DNA from: Rhynchonema sp. JSB1_4
Taxonomy: Eukaryota > Nematoda > Chromadorea > Monhysterida > Xyalidae
Direction of reading: 5' to 3'
DNA: 64,000 nucleotides
Assembly: GCA_030248065.1 (NCBI GenBank)
Contig: JASAMV010005999.1
Location: 62,001 to 126,000, forward strand
Within the stretch, counting starts at the first letter, position 1. Each line of letters opens with the position of its first letter. The position numbers and the translations under genes are program-made. The notes beneath the pieces were generated by a model that searched no databases, was not told where the DNA came from, and saw only the letters and a list, made by a program, of their open reading frames with translations. This document shows positions 45,667 to 55,679 of this stretch, piece after piece.

Positions 45667-48164
45667 GCAACAACAACAACAACAACTACAGCAGCAGCAA
45701 CAACAACAACTACAGCAACAACAACAGCAACAACGACAACAACTACAACAACAACTACGGCAACAACAACAACAACAACAACAACAACAGTTTGTTCCGC
45801 AAGGATTCCCACCGTCAGCCGTTGCACTGGCACCCGGATTTCAGCAATCACAACCGCAAAGTTTCCAACAAATTCCGTCTTTCAACAGCAATCAGCGGAT
45901 CGAAAACACCCCGCAGCAAGCTATCCACCCTGGGTTTCCGACTCAGTCGCCAAATATAGAGCCATTTGACCAAAAGACAGTGAACAGCAATCAATTCCGA
46001 TCATTTGAGACCAGGAACGGAGGTGCAGCTGTGCAGACCTCGATTCAACAATCACCCCCGGGTCCACGTCAGAATAGTGGTTTCCAGCAGACCAGGGCCC
46101 CGAACAGCTATCAACCCCCGTCAGTTTTCCCTCCCGGAATTCCGACAGCGCCCTCTGCCCCTGCTGCAAACGGAGATTACGCTCAATCTCAGCAAGTTGA
46201 CAATTCTTACGGAGCACAATCTCAACCAGCACCGGCTCCAGCCAACGACTATTTGGAACCAGTGCCACCGACGATTCCTTATCAACAACCTCAAGCCCCG
46301 CCAGTTGCTGGACGAGGCTACCAACAACCGGTTGCGCAACCACAACCGCAATATGTTGAGGTACCAGTTGTCACCACAACAATTGCTTACAGTCAAACAC
46401 GACAAGCAATTGACAATTATGGACAACCACCTCAAAGTCAGCCCGTCAACTACGAACCGGCGCCTCAAGTCAATTACAACAGTCAACCAGTAGCGAATCC
46501 AGATGGATATGGTGGACCACAGGGGCTCTTGAAACGTGAAATAGAATCTTCCGGGCCAGTACACTTTTTGGCAGATCGACAGGATTCAAAGTGGGCTCCT
46601 CCACCTACGTCGACACTCCTCGGCTCATCGCATCAGCAGCTGAGACCGTTTGGGCAACCACCACTTGAAGCCCCAAGGCCGATATTCGTCCCACAGAACC
46701 CAGTTCCAGCGATATCTCAACAGCAGCAGCAACAAGAACAACAACAACAACAAGCAAGGCAATTGCGCGCACCAAACTGGGAGACGGATTTTCGGCTGGG
46801 TGCAGTCTGGCCTCCGCTACCCCCATCGCCGCCCAAACCCGTCCCACGACAAGCTGTCAACAACAACTACCCAAACAGACACGGACATGTCAATCAAGCA
46901 GCAACCATCGACCAAGCCGCCCCGAATGGATTCCTGTTGCCCCCGCGCGTCCCCGACTCCAATGCCCAACAGCAGCTCGCATTTTCACCCGCATTCACTG
47001 GAAACCGAGCCGCGACCAGCAATCGAAACAGCCTTCAGGAGTCGACATCACGGACGTTACAACAGCAGTTCCCATTGCTGGCCAAATTGGTCACGTCAGG
47101 TTCTGTTGGCCCCGACAGGTTACGACCCGGTCCACTGTCACCCGTCACTTCACAAGCAATTGGTCGTGACGCGGAAGAACAGCAGCGACCATCGACCGGC
47201 CGACAGAATGAGATCGCCGTGACGAAAACGGAGCAGAAGAAGTCGGCGAAAGAACGGAAACAGTTCAGCGAGACAGGTTCGTCAGATGGGGCGTGGTGAA
47301 CTCAGCGCATTGAATCTGCCGGTGGCTCGGACTCGCTATGCACTGCATCTGACGACCTTAGAACTTTTGCGCGAGCAGTGATGTCTTACGCGAGCACAGA
47401 ACACGTGTGTCTTTTTTGGAGCCCATTGCCTTCTGGTGCATTCACATTGACGATGACCTGGTGCACCACACGTCCCCGAAGGACCGGTTGAAACGGGTGA
47501 CCTAAAAGCAAATTGCTGTACAATTCACATCAGGTGGGTTCAGAAGTGTTGGATTATTTTTTCCAATGCTGCTCCAACCAAACACGTCAGACATGCCAAG
47601 TTATATGTTAGCGACACAAATCCGTCGTGCGGTCCAGACAGTTACGAAGCAGGCGACAACAGCATGAAACCGATATTGTAGTCGACGGCGTCAATCAGCA
47701 ACCATAGTTATAGTAAATTTCCAAATTCGCTGCCACACTGTAAAATACGTCCCATAGTTAATGTCAGGTTCTAAACCAGAAAATCAACTTTTGAAACATT
47801 CGGACAGCCAACACACGCGCAGCTTGCCAGCCAGCAAGGCAGCTGCACGCAATGTTTCAGAGCCGCGCATGGTCAGCGTTCGGGTTTCGAACTTGACATT
47901 AACTATGGGGCGTATTTTACTGTGTGGCAGCGAATTTGGAAATTTACTGTACATACCTTTGCAGCGCTGCAAAATCGTCTGATCCGCTGGTCGAGCTGGT
48001 CTGCCTGGTCATCATGTGTGCGTTCATTGCGCGCGATGCGGCAAACACGCGTGAGAGAGTGTCTGGGCTCAACTGCCAGGCTGTCGGCCGACAGATGCAG
48101 TGGCACCCATTTTGAGATCAGAAATTGCGATGACATTGACGACGAATATGGACTGTTTTGGTGA
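43878..48164 (+). CDS. Secreted Pro/Gln-rich protein with C-terminal TSP1 repeat (4 exons)
   Basis: Exons 43878-43974, 44097-44235, 44395-47276 and 47965-48164 join in phase (1, 2, 1). Donors are GTATGT, GTGAGC and GTTCGT; acceptors are TTTAG, TTCAG and TGCAG. The product is about 1105 residues. The first ATG was chosen because a hydrophobic stretch LRYLTMLFIGVV follows closely, which could be a signal peptide; a further upstream exon is possible. Most of the protein is low complexity, rich in Pro, Gln, Asn and Ser, with a long Gln tract (about 45620-45790) and a second at about 46720-46760. The last exon holds WSSWSAWSSC and a following Cys pattern, a thrombospondin type 1 repeat with Trp residues at the usual spacing, then an acidic tail. 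These features suggest an extracellular matrix or adhesion protein. No orthologue is recognised. Its 3' region is interrupted by MITEs. Confidence 0.75.
45618..45791 (+). repeat. CAA/CAG microsatellite encoding polyglutamine
   Basis: A run of CAA and CAG codons with a few Leu and Arg codons sits within the large exon of the TSP1-repeat gene. The reverse strand reads as artificial Leu- and Val-rich frames, which are not genes. Confidence 0.9.
47711..47950. mobile_element. 240-bp inverted-repeat MITE in the last intron
   Basis: The arms are 47711-47771 and 47887-47950: AGTAAATTTCCAAATTCGCT on the left is mirrored by AGCGAATTTGGAAATTTACT on the right. The right end is only 14 bases from the acceptor of the TSP1 exon, so the element supplies sequence close to the branch region of that intron. 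Confidence 0.7.
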
Positions 48165-48201
48165 TTATTGTCATGTGCTGCCTGTAATCGCTTCTTTTTT
48201 A

Positions 48202-48588
48202 GGCCGGTTTCACAATGCATGCGGGTTGCGGGTTAGAGTTTTTGGGATGTGAAAGCGTTCAGGTACCATTTTCACGTTTCATTTTGGTATCAGGGAATGC
48301 GCCTCAATTGCCTGAGTTCTTCCCCACATTATGAGTGTCAACTGTCGATCATGGCCATCACTGGCCCTGATTTACCGCCAACCCGCATCACTTTTTGCGG
48401 GTTAGCGGAAAATGTGGTCTCGTGATGTTTCAAAATGATGGTATGGAAATCAAAAGTAACAAGCATGTCAACCTCGACTCCCTGATTACAACGGTACCAG
48501 AATTATAAAGCAGTGACTTTTGTATCGGCTGCTACACCGGAAAATGCCTGACCCGCAACCCGCACGCGCATGCATTGTGAAACCGGCC
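48202..48588. mobile_element. PIF/Harbinger-type MITE with TTA duplication
   Basis: The ends are GGCCGGTTTCACAATGCATG and, from the right, GGCCGGTTTCACAATGCATG, flanked on both sides by TTA (48199-48201 and 48589-48591). Inside the ends lie GCGGGTTGCGGGT repeats in opposite orientations. The 3-bp TTA/TWA target and GGCC ends fit PIF/Harbinger. It lies in the probable 3' untranslated region of the TSP1-repeat gene. Confidence 0.8.
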
Positions 48589-48701
48589 TTACCGACATGT
48601 TTTGGGAGATTTATGATTCGAGACATGCAGTTTGCTCAAGTCCCAGTTCAGGCTGCTACACCACCGCCCTCCAAAAAGCCAAACGTGAGACTGTGCCTCC
48701 A

Positions 48702-48707
48702 AATAAA
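48702..48707 (+). promoter_or_regulatory. Possible poly(A) signal of the TSP1-repeat gene
   Basis: AATAAA 538 bases after the stop codon, beyond the MITE. A second AATAAA follows at 48978. Either could serve; position is the only evidence. Confidence 0.35.
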
Positions 48708-51309
48708 GCTCATCCAAATATACTGTTGAAAAACATAAAATATTGTTGAATTGTTGTACAAATTGCGATTGCTGCCAGTGAAATTTATTCCGTCCGTGTG
48801 TGAAATGTAATTGACCGATCATGCTGTGTTTTCTGTGTTTTTTTCCTCCTTATCATCATCTACATCTCTCGATCCGTAACTATCCACTGGCCCACTAAAC
48901 ACTTGTAATTATTTATGGTTTCGTCGTTACTGTCCAGCTTATGCGTGTTGTTGACGTTACCATGTTGCTTCTGATGCAATAAAAAACTTGAACTTGAACT
49001 TGAAACGAAGCATTGCGTACAGTCTAATGCACCCCCAAAAAATTTTGTATAAATATTCAGCGTTGATGTGCATGTTCTGTTGATTACAAACATGGACGGG
49101 CTGTAAAAATATAAAACCACCGAAAAGTCGCAAAAAGTCAAAAACACCGTGCCGAAACCGCCTTCTGTTCCCTCTTGTTTTTACGGCTTTCCCTTGGGGG
49201 TCCTGATTTACTTGCAACCTTACGTGCTTGCCCCTGTGTAGGGGCTGTTGTATGCGCTGCATGTTTTCGCAAATGGTCACAAACCAGTGCACTGCACAAT
49301 AGCGGGTTTGGAAATTTTGACCAAAATAATAATGTCATAAAAGTTCGTCCAATAACAAAATTATACCACCTTGGTCGGTTACAATGCAACAGTTGGTCTG
49401 GTGCGCGTTTTACGGTCATCGGCTTTGATCTACCGTAGTCGGCTGCTTACATATATTGTTTTCCGTCGTTTACGGTAACTGATCCCTCCAGAGCTTGAGC
49501 CGAAAATCGCTACTGGTTTAACTGCTCACCAGGTGAGGTTGCAGAAGGAGACGCTGAATTTTAAGGCCGCTCTCTGACAAAAGCAAAAAGTTCACAACAC
49601 ACTTTTTGCTTTTTGCTTTTGTCAGAGAGCAAAAGCAAAAAGTTGACTTTTTGCTGGTGTTTTTTTGCTGTGTAGCTTAGAAATCAATGGTTTTTTAAAA
49701 TTGTCTTAGTGGTTCACTTATTATTACTTTCACAATGGCGAGGAAAGAAAATAATCCACCATCACAAACATGGAAACTTTTTAACTCTGCCACATTTCGC
49801 TCATATTTCACTGGACAATGGCCGTTGTCGAGTGCGTTGTAAACTCTAAACCCAGAACCCTTGAAACGAATCTGCATTTCCCACAGTATGTTGTCGAAGC
49901 GAGAAAGGTTTGCTGGTTTTTAGTCGTAACATTTCCCTTGCTCTTTTGACCAAGTTCTCTTCCATACAAGTGCACCCAGCGCAGTCCTTCAAAATCATTA
50001 CTTACGACTTTTTTCGCGCAAATTCGACCATCAAGGTCATTCGTTGACAAATTGCAACAAAACGTGAGTGCCAAAAACATGTGCATCATTTTAAAAGATG
50101 TACCTTTTTCTCGTTTGGCTGCCTTCTACACTTCTTTCTATATGCATCCGCCGAGGTGCTAATGTTCATAATTGATTTGTTTGCACCAAAAATGCATTCA
50201 GGCACGTATATACTTCCAACCCGACGCCATCTTGTCTCAAGGTCGGTCCGGGGCGAAAATCTAACTCGGAAGAGAAATTTCTAGATTAGGTTTTTGGGCA
50301 CTTGGACGAATTGGAATGCACGTTTTTTTGGCTGCATATCTCTGGTATGTTGCTGATGTTTTTGCAATATAAATGCAATTACGACAGAAACTTTGTAGTT
50401 TTGGAAAAATGATCGGGGAATGCTGCTGTCCTTTGAGATTCTTGACTATCTTATGTGTGTGTACAGTTCGTCTGTACTTGCTCACTGATCGTAAAATACT
50501 TTACACTACATACAGGTCCATGTCTGGAAAGAGAACACTGGATCTCGCAGCAAAACAAGTTGAGCGTCAACAACGGCGGCTAACTTGCTTCTTGATGTTT
50601 CATATTCAAGGTCAAGGGACTTGTTAACCACAGTTTTACATGTGACTAGTGAACTCGTGCCACCCACTTTTTCATCCCCACCAACCCGCTGTCTGCCGCA
50701 GCTGTCAACCGCCATCTCAAAAATTCAACAAAAAAGACACAGAAGCGCCGATTATTTGTTTGTTTAGAGTCTGAAATCGAATCGACGTTCTCAGACCGGA
50801 CCTCACATCGGGTCGAATTAGCCTGATGTGCTGCTTCCTCCATTTGGAATAATAATTTTGATAAAGATAATTTTGTTCATTTGACCTTTTTACCGCCATT
50901 AACTTGTTGGTTTGGGATCGTAAATTAGGCATTATTAACTCTTCTCAATGCGCATTGATGGTGATGTGCATTTAATTTGCTCCTTCATGTCTGACAGCAC
51001 AAAAATTGCATCTGATTATTATGCGTGGCTCTTTACCTCTTTTAAACAGGCCGCCGAAAAATTGTCCTGGAGTGAAGTCGGTGCGTGAAGCTCCACTGTA
51101 CTTTGCGAATTCTGCTCATTCTTCTCTATTACCGCGGATCAATAACTCACATCAGCATCAGATGATATGAACAATTGAGACTCGGATCCTGTTGTTGCAC
51201 AGTATGTACATAATGTGAAATTATTTGGAATACTTTGAAACAGGGCCTGGGAAATGTTACGCTTATGGTCTATAGAAAGGCGGGCCCCGTGGTGTTTCTG
51301 ACGGTTATG
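48708..51309. other. No recognisable gene; one hairpin
   Basis: I see no protein-coding region. At 49570-49630 CTCTGACAAAAGCAAAAAGT is mirrored by ACTTTTTGCTTTTTGCTTTT and GTCAGAGAG. A GGCCGC just before it, preceded by TTAA, may be one end of a decayed MITE. Confidence 0.5.
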
Positions 51310-51640
51310 TATAGTCCGTCCACCAGCTCATGGCACTTTGTGTTGCTGCTGGCTGGTTTGTTCCCTTCCTCCACGTTCTAATGAAAGAGAAATTGCGTGT
51401 GAGCGATTTTGCAAAAAAACTGAAAAATAATAATACGTATCGAAAACGATTAAATTCGATCAAATTTAAAATTAAATTAAATTAAAATCTATAAAACACG
51501 CCGATTTCATAAAAATAGCAATTTAGGATCAAAAATTTATTTTTTTCGGAAACTCAATTTCTCTTTCATTAGAATGTGGAGGAAGGGAACAAACCAGCCA
51601 GCAGCAACACAAAGTGCCATGAGCTGGTGGACGGACTATA
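51310..51640. mobile_element. 331-bp inverted-repeat MITE (TATAGTCC family)
   Basis: Arms of about 82 bases (51310-51393 and 51557-51640) are near-perfect complements. They begin TATAGTCCGTCCACCAGCTC and end GAGCTGGTGGACGGACTATA. The centre is AT-rich. The ends resemble those of the element at 19817-20454. Confidence 0.8.
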
Positions 51641-53436
51641 CGTAATTGCGACCAGTCATGTGACTTCCAGCTATCGTGGTTTTCAACAGTTTTTGTTTGT
51701 GTCTCACCGTGGTGTGCGGCTTCGTGCCTTCTTTGCACTCCAACCTACCCCTTCGGATGCCATCTGCATGACGCTGCATGCTTGTGAAGTTTTTGGGCGG
51801 GAAAAATTCTTTTGTCTCTACCAATGTGGAGAAGACGTAGCATTGGCAAATTGAGTGGCGACAGTGCAATTTGTTGTGAAGTCCTTGCCAGATGTTTCAT
51901 GGAAAATGACTTTGCAAAGTTGTCAGTCTGAAAACCAAAACTGCTGTCTATGCGTCGACCGTCGAGTGTGTCTCTGTATGACAACTCTAAATGCCATGAA
52001 AATGCTAACAACAACATGCTACTGTACACTTGCATTTTGTCAACAATCCAAAAAATTCCCTTGAAATCTGTTCATGACACAAGTATACACAAACATGCAT
52101 TGCACTGTACACCTAAGCCAGCAACAACAACAACATAAGAGTTGGGTCGTTGTTTGTCGTCGTGTTCATACAAGTTTGCGTGCAATATGCGTAATCGCAC
52201 ATTCACGTTGCACGGCGCAGGTGACTTTTCATAAGTCCGCAGTCCAGAATTTTTGGGTGCACTGTTATCATACGCACATAGTTTTGCCTTGGTGTCTTTT
52301 GACTACGGTCAAGAGGCGGTTACGTGAAGCATCAGCATGTTTTAAAACTCGGCTGATGATTCACAATGGGTTCACTCACGTTCAGTTGTCCCGGTGCCGG
52401 TACCCAAGTACCGTGATTGCCTAACCCGTGCAAAGATAGGTATGTGAGAACCAAAATCTACCTGAAAAACCTAACTCGCGCACCTGCTTTTTTCAGCTAA
52501 AGGAATGGATAGCGTGTTGTGCGCGTTGCGCAAAAAACCGTTCGCTGCGCGTTTCAAATGTTTTTGGACAAAAAATGGTCTAGTTATAAATTAAAAGCGT
52601 GATACTTAGTGACATGTAGCCAATCAGGATCTGCTTAAAGCGGAACACGGCACTGATCGACTTTATAGATGTTGCTGTTTTTCGAACTTACGTTCTGAAT
52701 CAATACCATTACTGGCATTTTTGTTATGTATTTATGTCGTTTGTCTTAACCTTCAAATTCTTGTGCAGCAATGCTAGTGTGTATGTATGTGCATGATCGT
52801 GAGAACCATCGCATATTAATAGCAGCATTTGGCTCGAGTTTATCACACTTATTCAAGGTGCACATACCAATGGTTTCACATTTCGAGTTTCTGGCCTGAG
52901 TTGGAACTTTTTGATAGTGTCTCAGTCGATTTTCACTCCAACCAGAACTTTTCCCGACATAAGCTGCTGAGTTTCCGAGCCACTAAGTTTGATAGTCTGG
53001 TTGATTTAATGGCCTACTCTGACAGAACTTCACATCAAGGCGCGATAAACGCCATCTGATCCAGCTAATATCTTTCCCACACCATTCTGTCGAACTCACA
53101 AGGTGATTTCACATTGGTGTGATTCGTTTTGCAAGAATATATAACCCGGCATAACGCACACGTACACGAATAAAATGTGGTAATATAAACGGGCGGTGCA
53201 CCTGTAAATCATCACCGCGCGTTGCGCCAGTGTGTGTGAAATGTTTGCAAGATCATATCGCGTTTTTCGCGCCTTTTCTACCACACGCACTTGTGTTTTA
53301 GGCACGTTCTCAAAAATTCTCTGGTACCTGCCAGAATTATTGTGAATCCAAATGGACACAAGAACAGTTTTTGCAAAAAGGTTTCTGCAACGCTTACAGT
53401 CTCTCATGATTTTGTTTCATGTCTGGGAAAGATGAC
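51641..53436. other. No recognisable gene
   Basis: AT-rich spacer. No frame, RNA gene or transposon end is convincing. One-mismatch copies of the dispersed motif occur at about 51891 and 52324. Confidence 0.45.
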
Positions 53437-53914
53437 ATGGGGTTGGGCAAAAAACGATGGCGTTTTTATTTGAAAAAAACGGCGTTTCTCTAAAAACCTC
53501 TGGCTCGTTTTTCGATTTTTTAAATCACGAATTTCCTTGTTTTCCTTGATTTTCAAGGAAAGCACACTGATTTCTATGGAAAATCAACATTTATGTCCAA
53601 TAATTGTAAAAAAATTTCGACGCGTTTTTTTCACTGTCGGTATACGTCGATCTGCGGAGTTTGATTTTCATGGTCAACCCCTTGCCGAAACTTGGTCAGA
53701 CGATGTGGGCCAAATCGAAATGTTCGCAACTCGCCAGAAAAGGGCAGAAACACTGTCTCATTAGCTTACACCACAGAATTACTCTGTTTAGCCATTATTT
53801 CTTCTTAAAACGCACCTTTTCATACTTTTTGGAGCATGTTTTGGGCATCTGGGACTTCTTGAAAATACGTTTTTTAAAAATAATTTTTTAAAAAATGTTT
53901 CTTGACCAACCCTG
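53437..53914. mobile_element. Probable hAT-like MITE, relative of 3786-4219
   Basis: The left end GGGGTTGGGCAAAAAAC and the right end, CAGGGTTGGTCAAG on the other strand, resemble the ends of the element at 3786-4219. The interior is rich in AAAAAACG and its complement. No clear 8-bp duplication was found, perhaps because a Harbinger-type element begins four bases further on. Confidence 0.45.
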
Positions 53915-53918
53915 GTTA

Positions 53919-55676
53919 GGCCGCTTTCACAATCATCCGGTTTCCGGAATCCGGTTTCCGGTTTCCGGAATTGGCTTCAAATCCGGTTTCCCTAAATGTT
54001 TTTTCCGGTTTCCGGTTTCCGGAAGTTGCTTTCACAATCATCCGGTTTCCGGTTTCCGGTTTTCGCCCTAAATCAAATCCGTTTTCCGGCGACCGGAAAC
54101 CGGAAAAGGCCATTTAGAACCGGTTCTAATTTTTTATCCGGTTTTGGGTGCATAATGGGTGGTGGACGTCATGGGATGGACATGTTTGCTTGTGTGATGA
54201 CTTGTTGTTCGTGTCTGCACACAAGTAAATTATATGCTTATAACATTAACGAATATAACTGAGGTATTGATGAATTCTAGCGGTATTTTCAGAAGGTTTG
54301 CAACGTGGCGTAAATGTATTGAATAAATGGAGCTGAGAAAGGCCAACAGCCACGCTTTCAGACCCAAAAGAACTTTGAAGATCAGGAACACATCGCGCAT
54401 GTTCATGTGCTGATGTGTAGTTGTTCCTGCGCTGAGTTGGTGGTACCATACCATACCGCTCGCTATACCACGTAACACAACCAAAGAATCTTTACTTCGG
54501 GATCTGGCACACTCGCTTGTTCCTATAAGGTGACCTAAAAGTAGTCTTCCCGGACACAAATTTTGTCTGAAACCAGGGCCATTGAGCATTTTACTGCACA
54601 GCACCTGCTTTCTGTTTCTGGCAAACTGGATTTCGTATTAACAGTCGTAGGATGTCGATCGACATTGACAGAAAGCAGATTAAACTCTCTTTTTTGGTGA
54701 AGATCTGAAAAATTGTTACTCATTTTGAAGCGTGCCGTAGCTGGCGATTGTTTCTGAGCAAACCACATTACCAAGCGCAAGCTGTTATTGCACATAAATA
54801 CTCTGGCAATTCTTTTGGGAGAAACTTTTCAAACGCGTTGCCTGATCCGTAAAGCGCGCTAATTCTGCAAACTAAGTTTTAAAGAGCTTTTCTGTTTGGT
54901 TGGTTGGGCAATGAAAGTGTCTCAAATCTTGCATGCATGTGTACCGTAGCTAATTTTATCTGTTGCTTTTGTTGATAGGGCTTTTTTTGTTTTGCCCTGT
55001 GGTGTGAATTGTCTGGAATAAATATAAGTTGAACAGTGCAACGGCCAAGTTTCCCGAGTCAGAACAACATTCTTCAAGTTGGAGTATAGAGTAGCATCTT
55101 GCTTGCTACAGTATACTGACAGTAACACACCTCCGCATGAAGACAACTTCGGCATAATGTTGCCATGCTCAACAGCGCTGACCGCACAATATAAACGCTC
55201 ATAAAGCACATAACGTCAAATACAGATAGAAAACTTTGAATGGTCAAAATAGATGCAGCTACACAATATACATATGTATACATACATAAGATGTTTGTCC
55301 CATCGATGTCTCATGAATATGTCGAGCAATCTGTTGCCCAAAATTGGGCCTGCGGTCAAAATGCAGAGCTCCAAAAAACAGCAAAGTCTCCTTTTGTAAC
55401 ATGCACAGAGTGCGTTATGTCTGGCCACCAGTTGGACAAGGAATGCGGTTGCCGTGTGTGATATAGAACTTGTCAAACCACGTGCAAGTCATCAAATCCG
55501 GAAACCGGAAACCGGATGATTGTGAAAGCACTTTCCGGCTGCCGGAAAACGGAAACCGGAAACCGGAAAATAAAAACCGGATTCCGGAAACCGGAAACCG
55601 GATTTCATTTTTTTGAGATTTGAATTCCGGAAACCGGAAACCGGATTCCGGAAACCGGATGATTGTGAAAGCGGCC
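53919..55676. mobile_element. PIF/Harbinger-type element with CCGGTTTCC subterminal arrays
   Basis: The ends are GGCCGCTTTCACAATCATCC on both sides in inverted orientation, flanked by TTA (53916-53918 and 55677-55679). Each end carries an array of CCGGTTTCCGG-type units (53936-54110 and 55497-55660). The 1.4-kb interior has no transposase frame. The GGCC...TTTCACAAT ends match the smaller element at 48202-48588, so both were probably moved by related transposases. Confidence 0.85.
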
Positions 55677-55679
55677 TTA

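Larger units (their letters stand above)
22400..50602. repeat. Dispersed 10-base motif TGAAACATCA, 22 exact copies
   Basis: Exact copies, either strand, start at 22400, 22704, 22725, 26676, 28013, 29167, 29855, 30120, 30653, 31603, 32128, 33494, 35962, 37503, 37785, 38815, 39255, 39744, 40105, 43613, 48423 and 50593. The longer consensus is TGAAACATCAGC. Copies occur in introns, nidogen exons 1, 6, 9 and 12, spacers and MITEs. Ten lie within 40 bases of a splice site, and in three the motif runs straight into the acceptor AG. I found no exact copy in 1-22 kb or after 50.6 kb, only one-mismatch forms. The count was made by eye. Confidence 0.75.

Noticed and set aside
45419..45851. Minus-strand Leu- and Val-rich frames
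   Set aside because: They are the reverse reading of the polyglutamine repeat in the TSP1-repeat gene.
53936..55660. CRISPR-like arrays of CCGGTTTCC
   Set aside because: The units are contiguous without unique spacers and lie as inverted arrays inside a DNA transposon.
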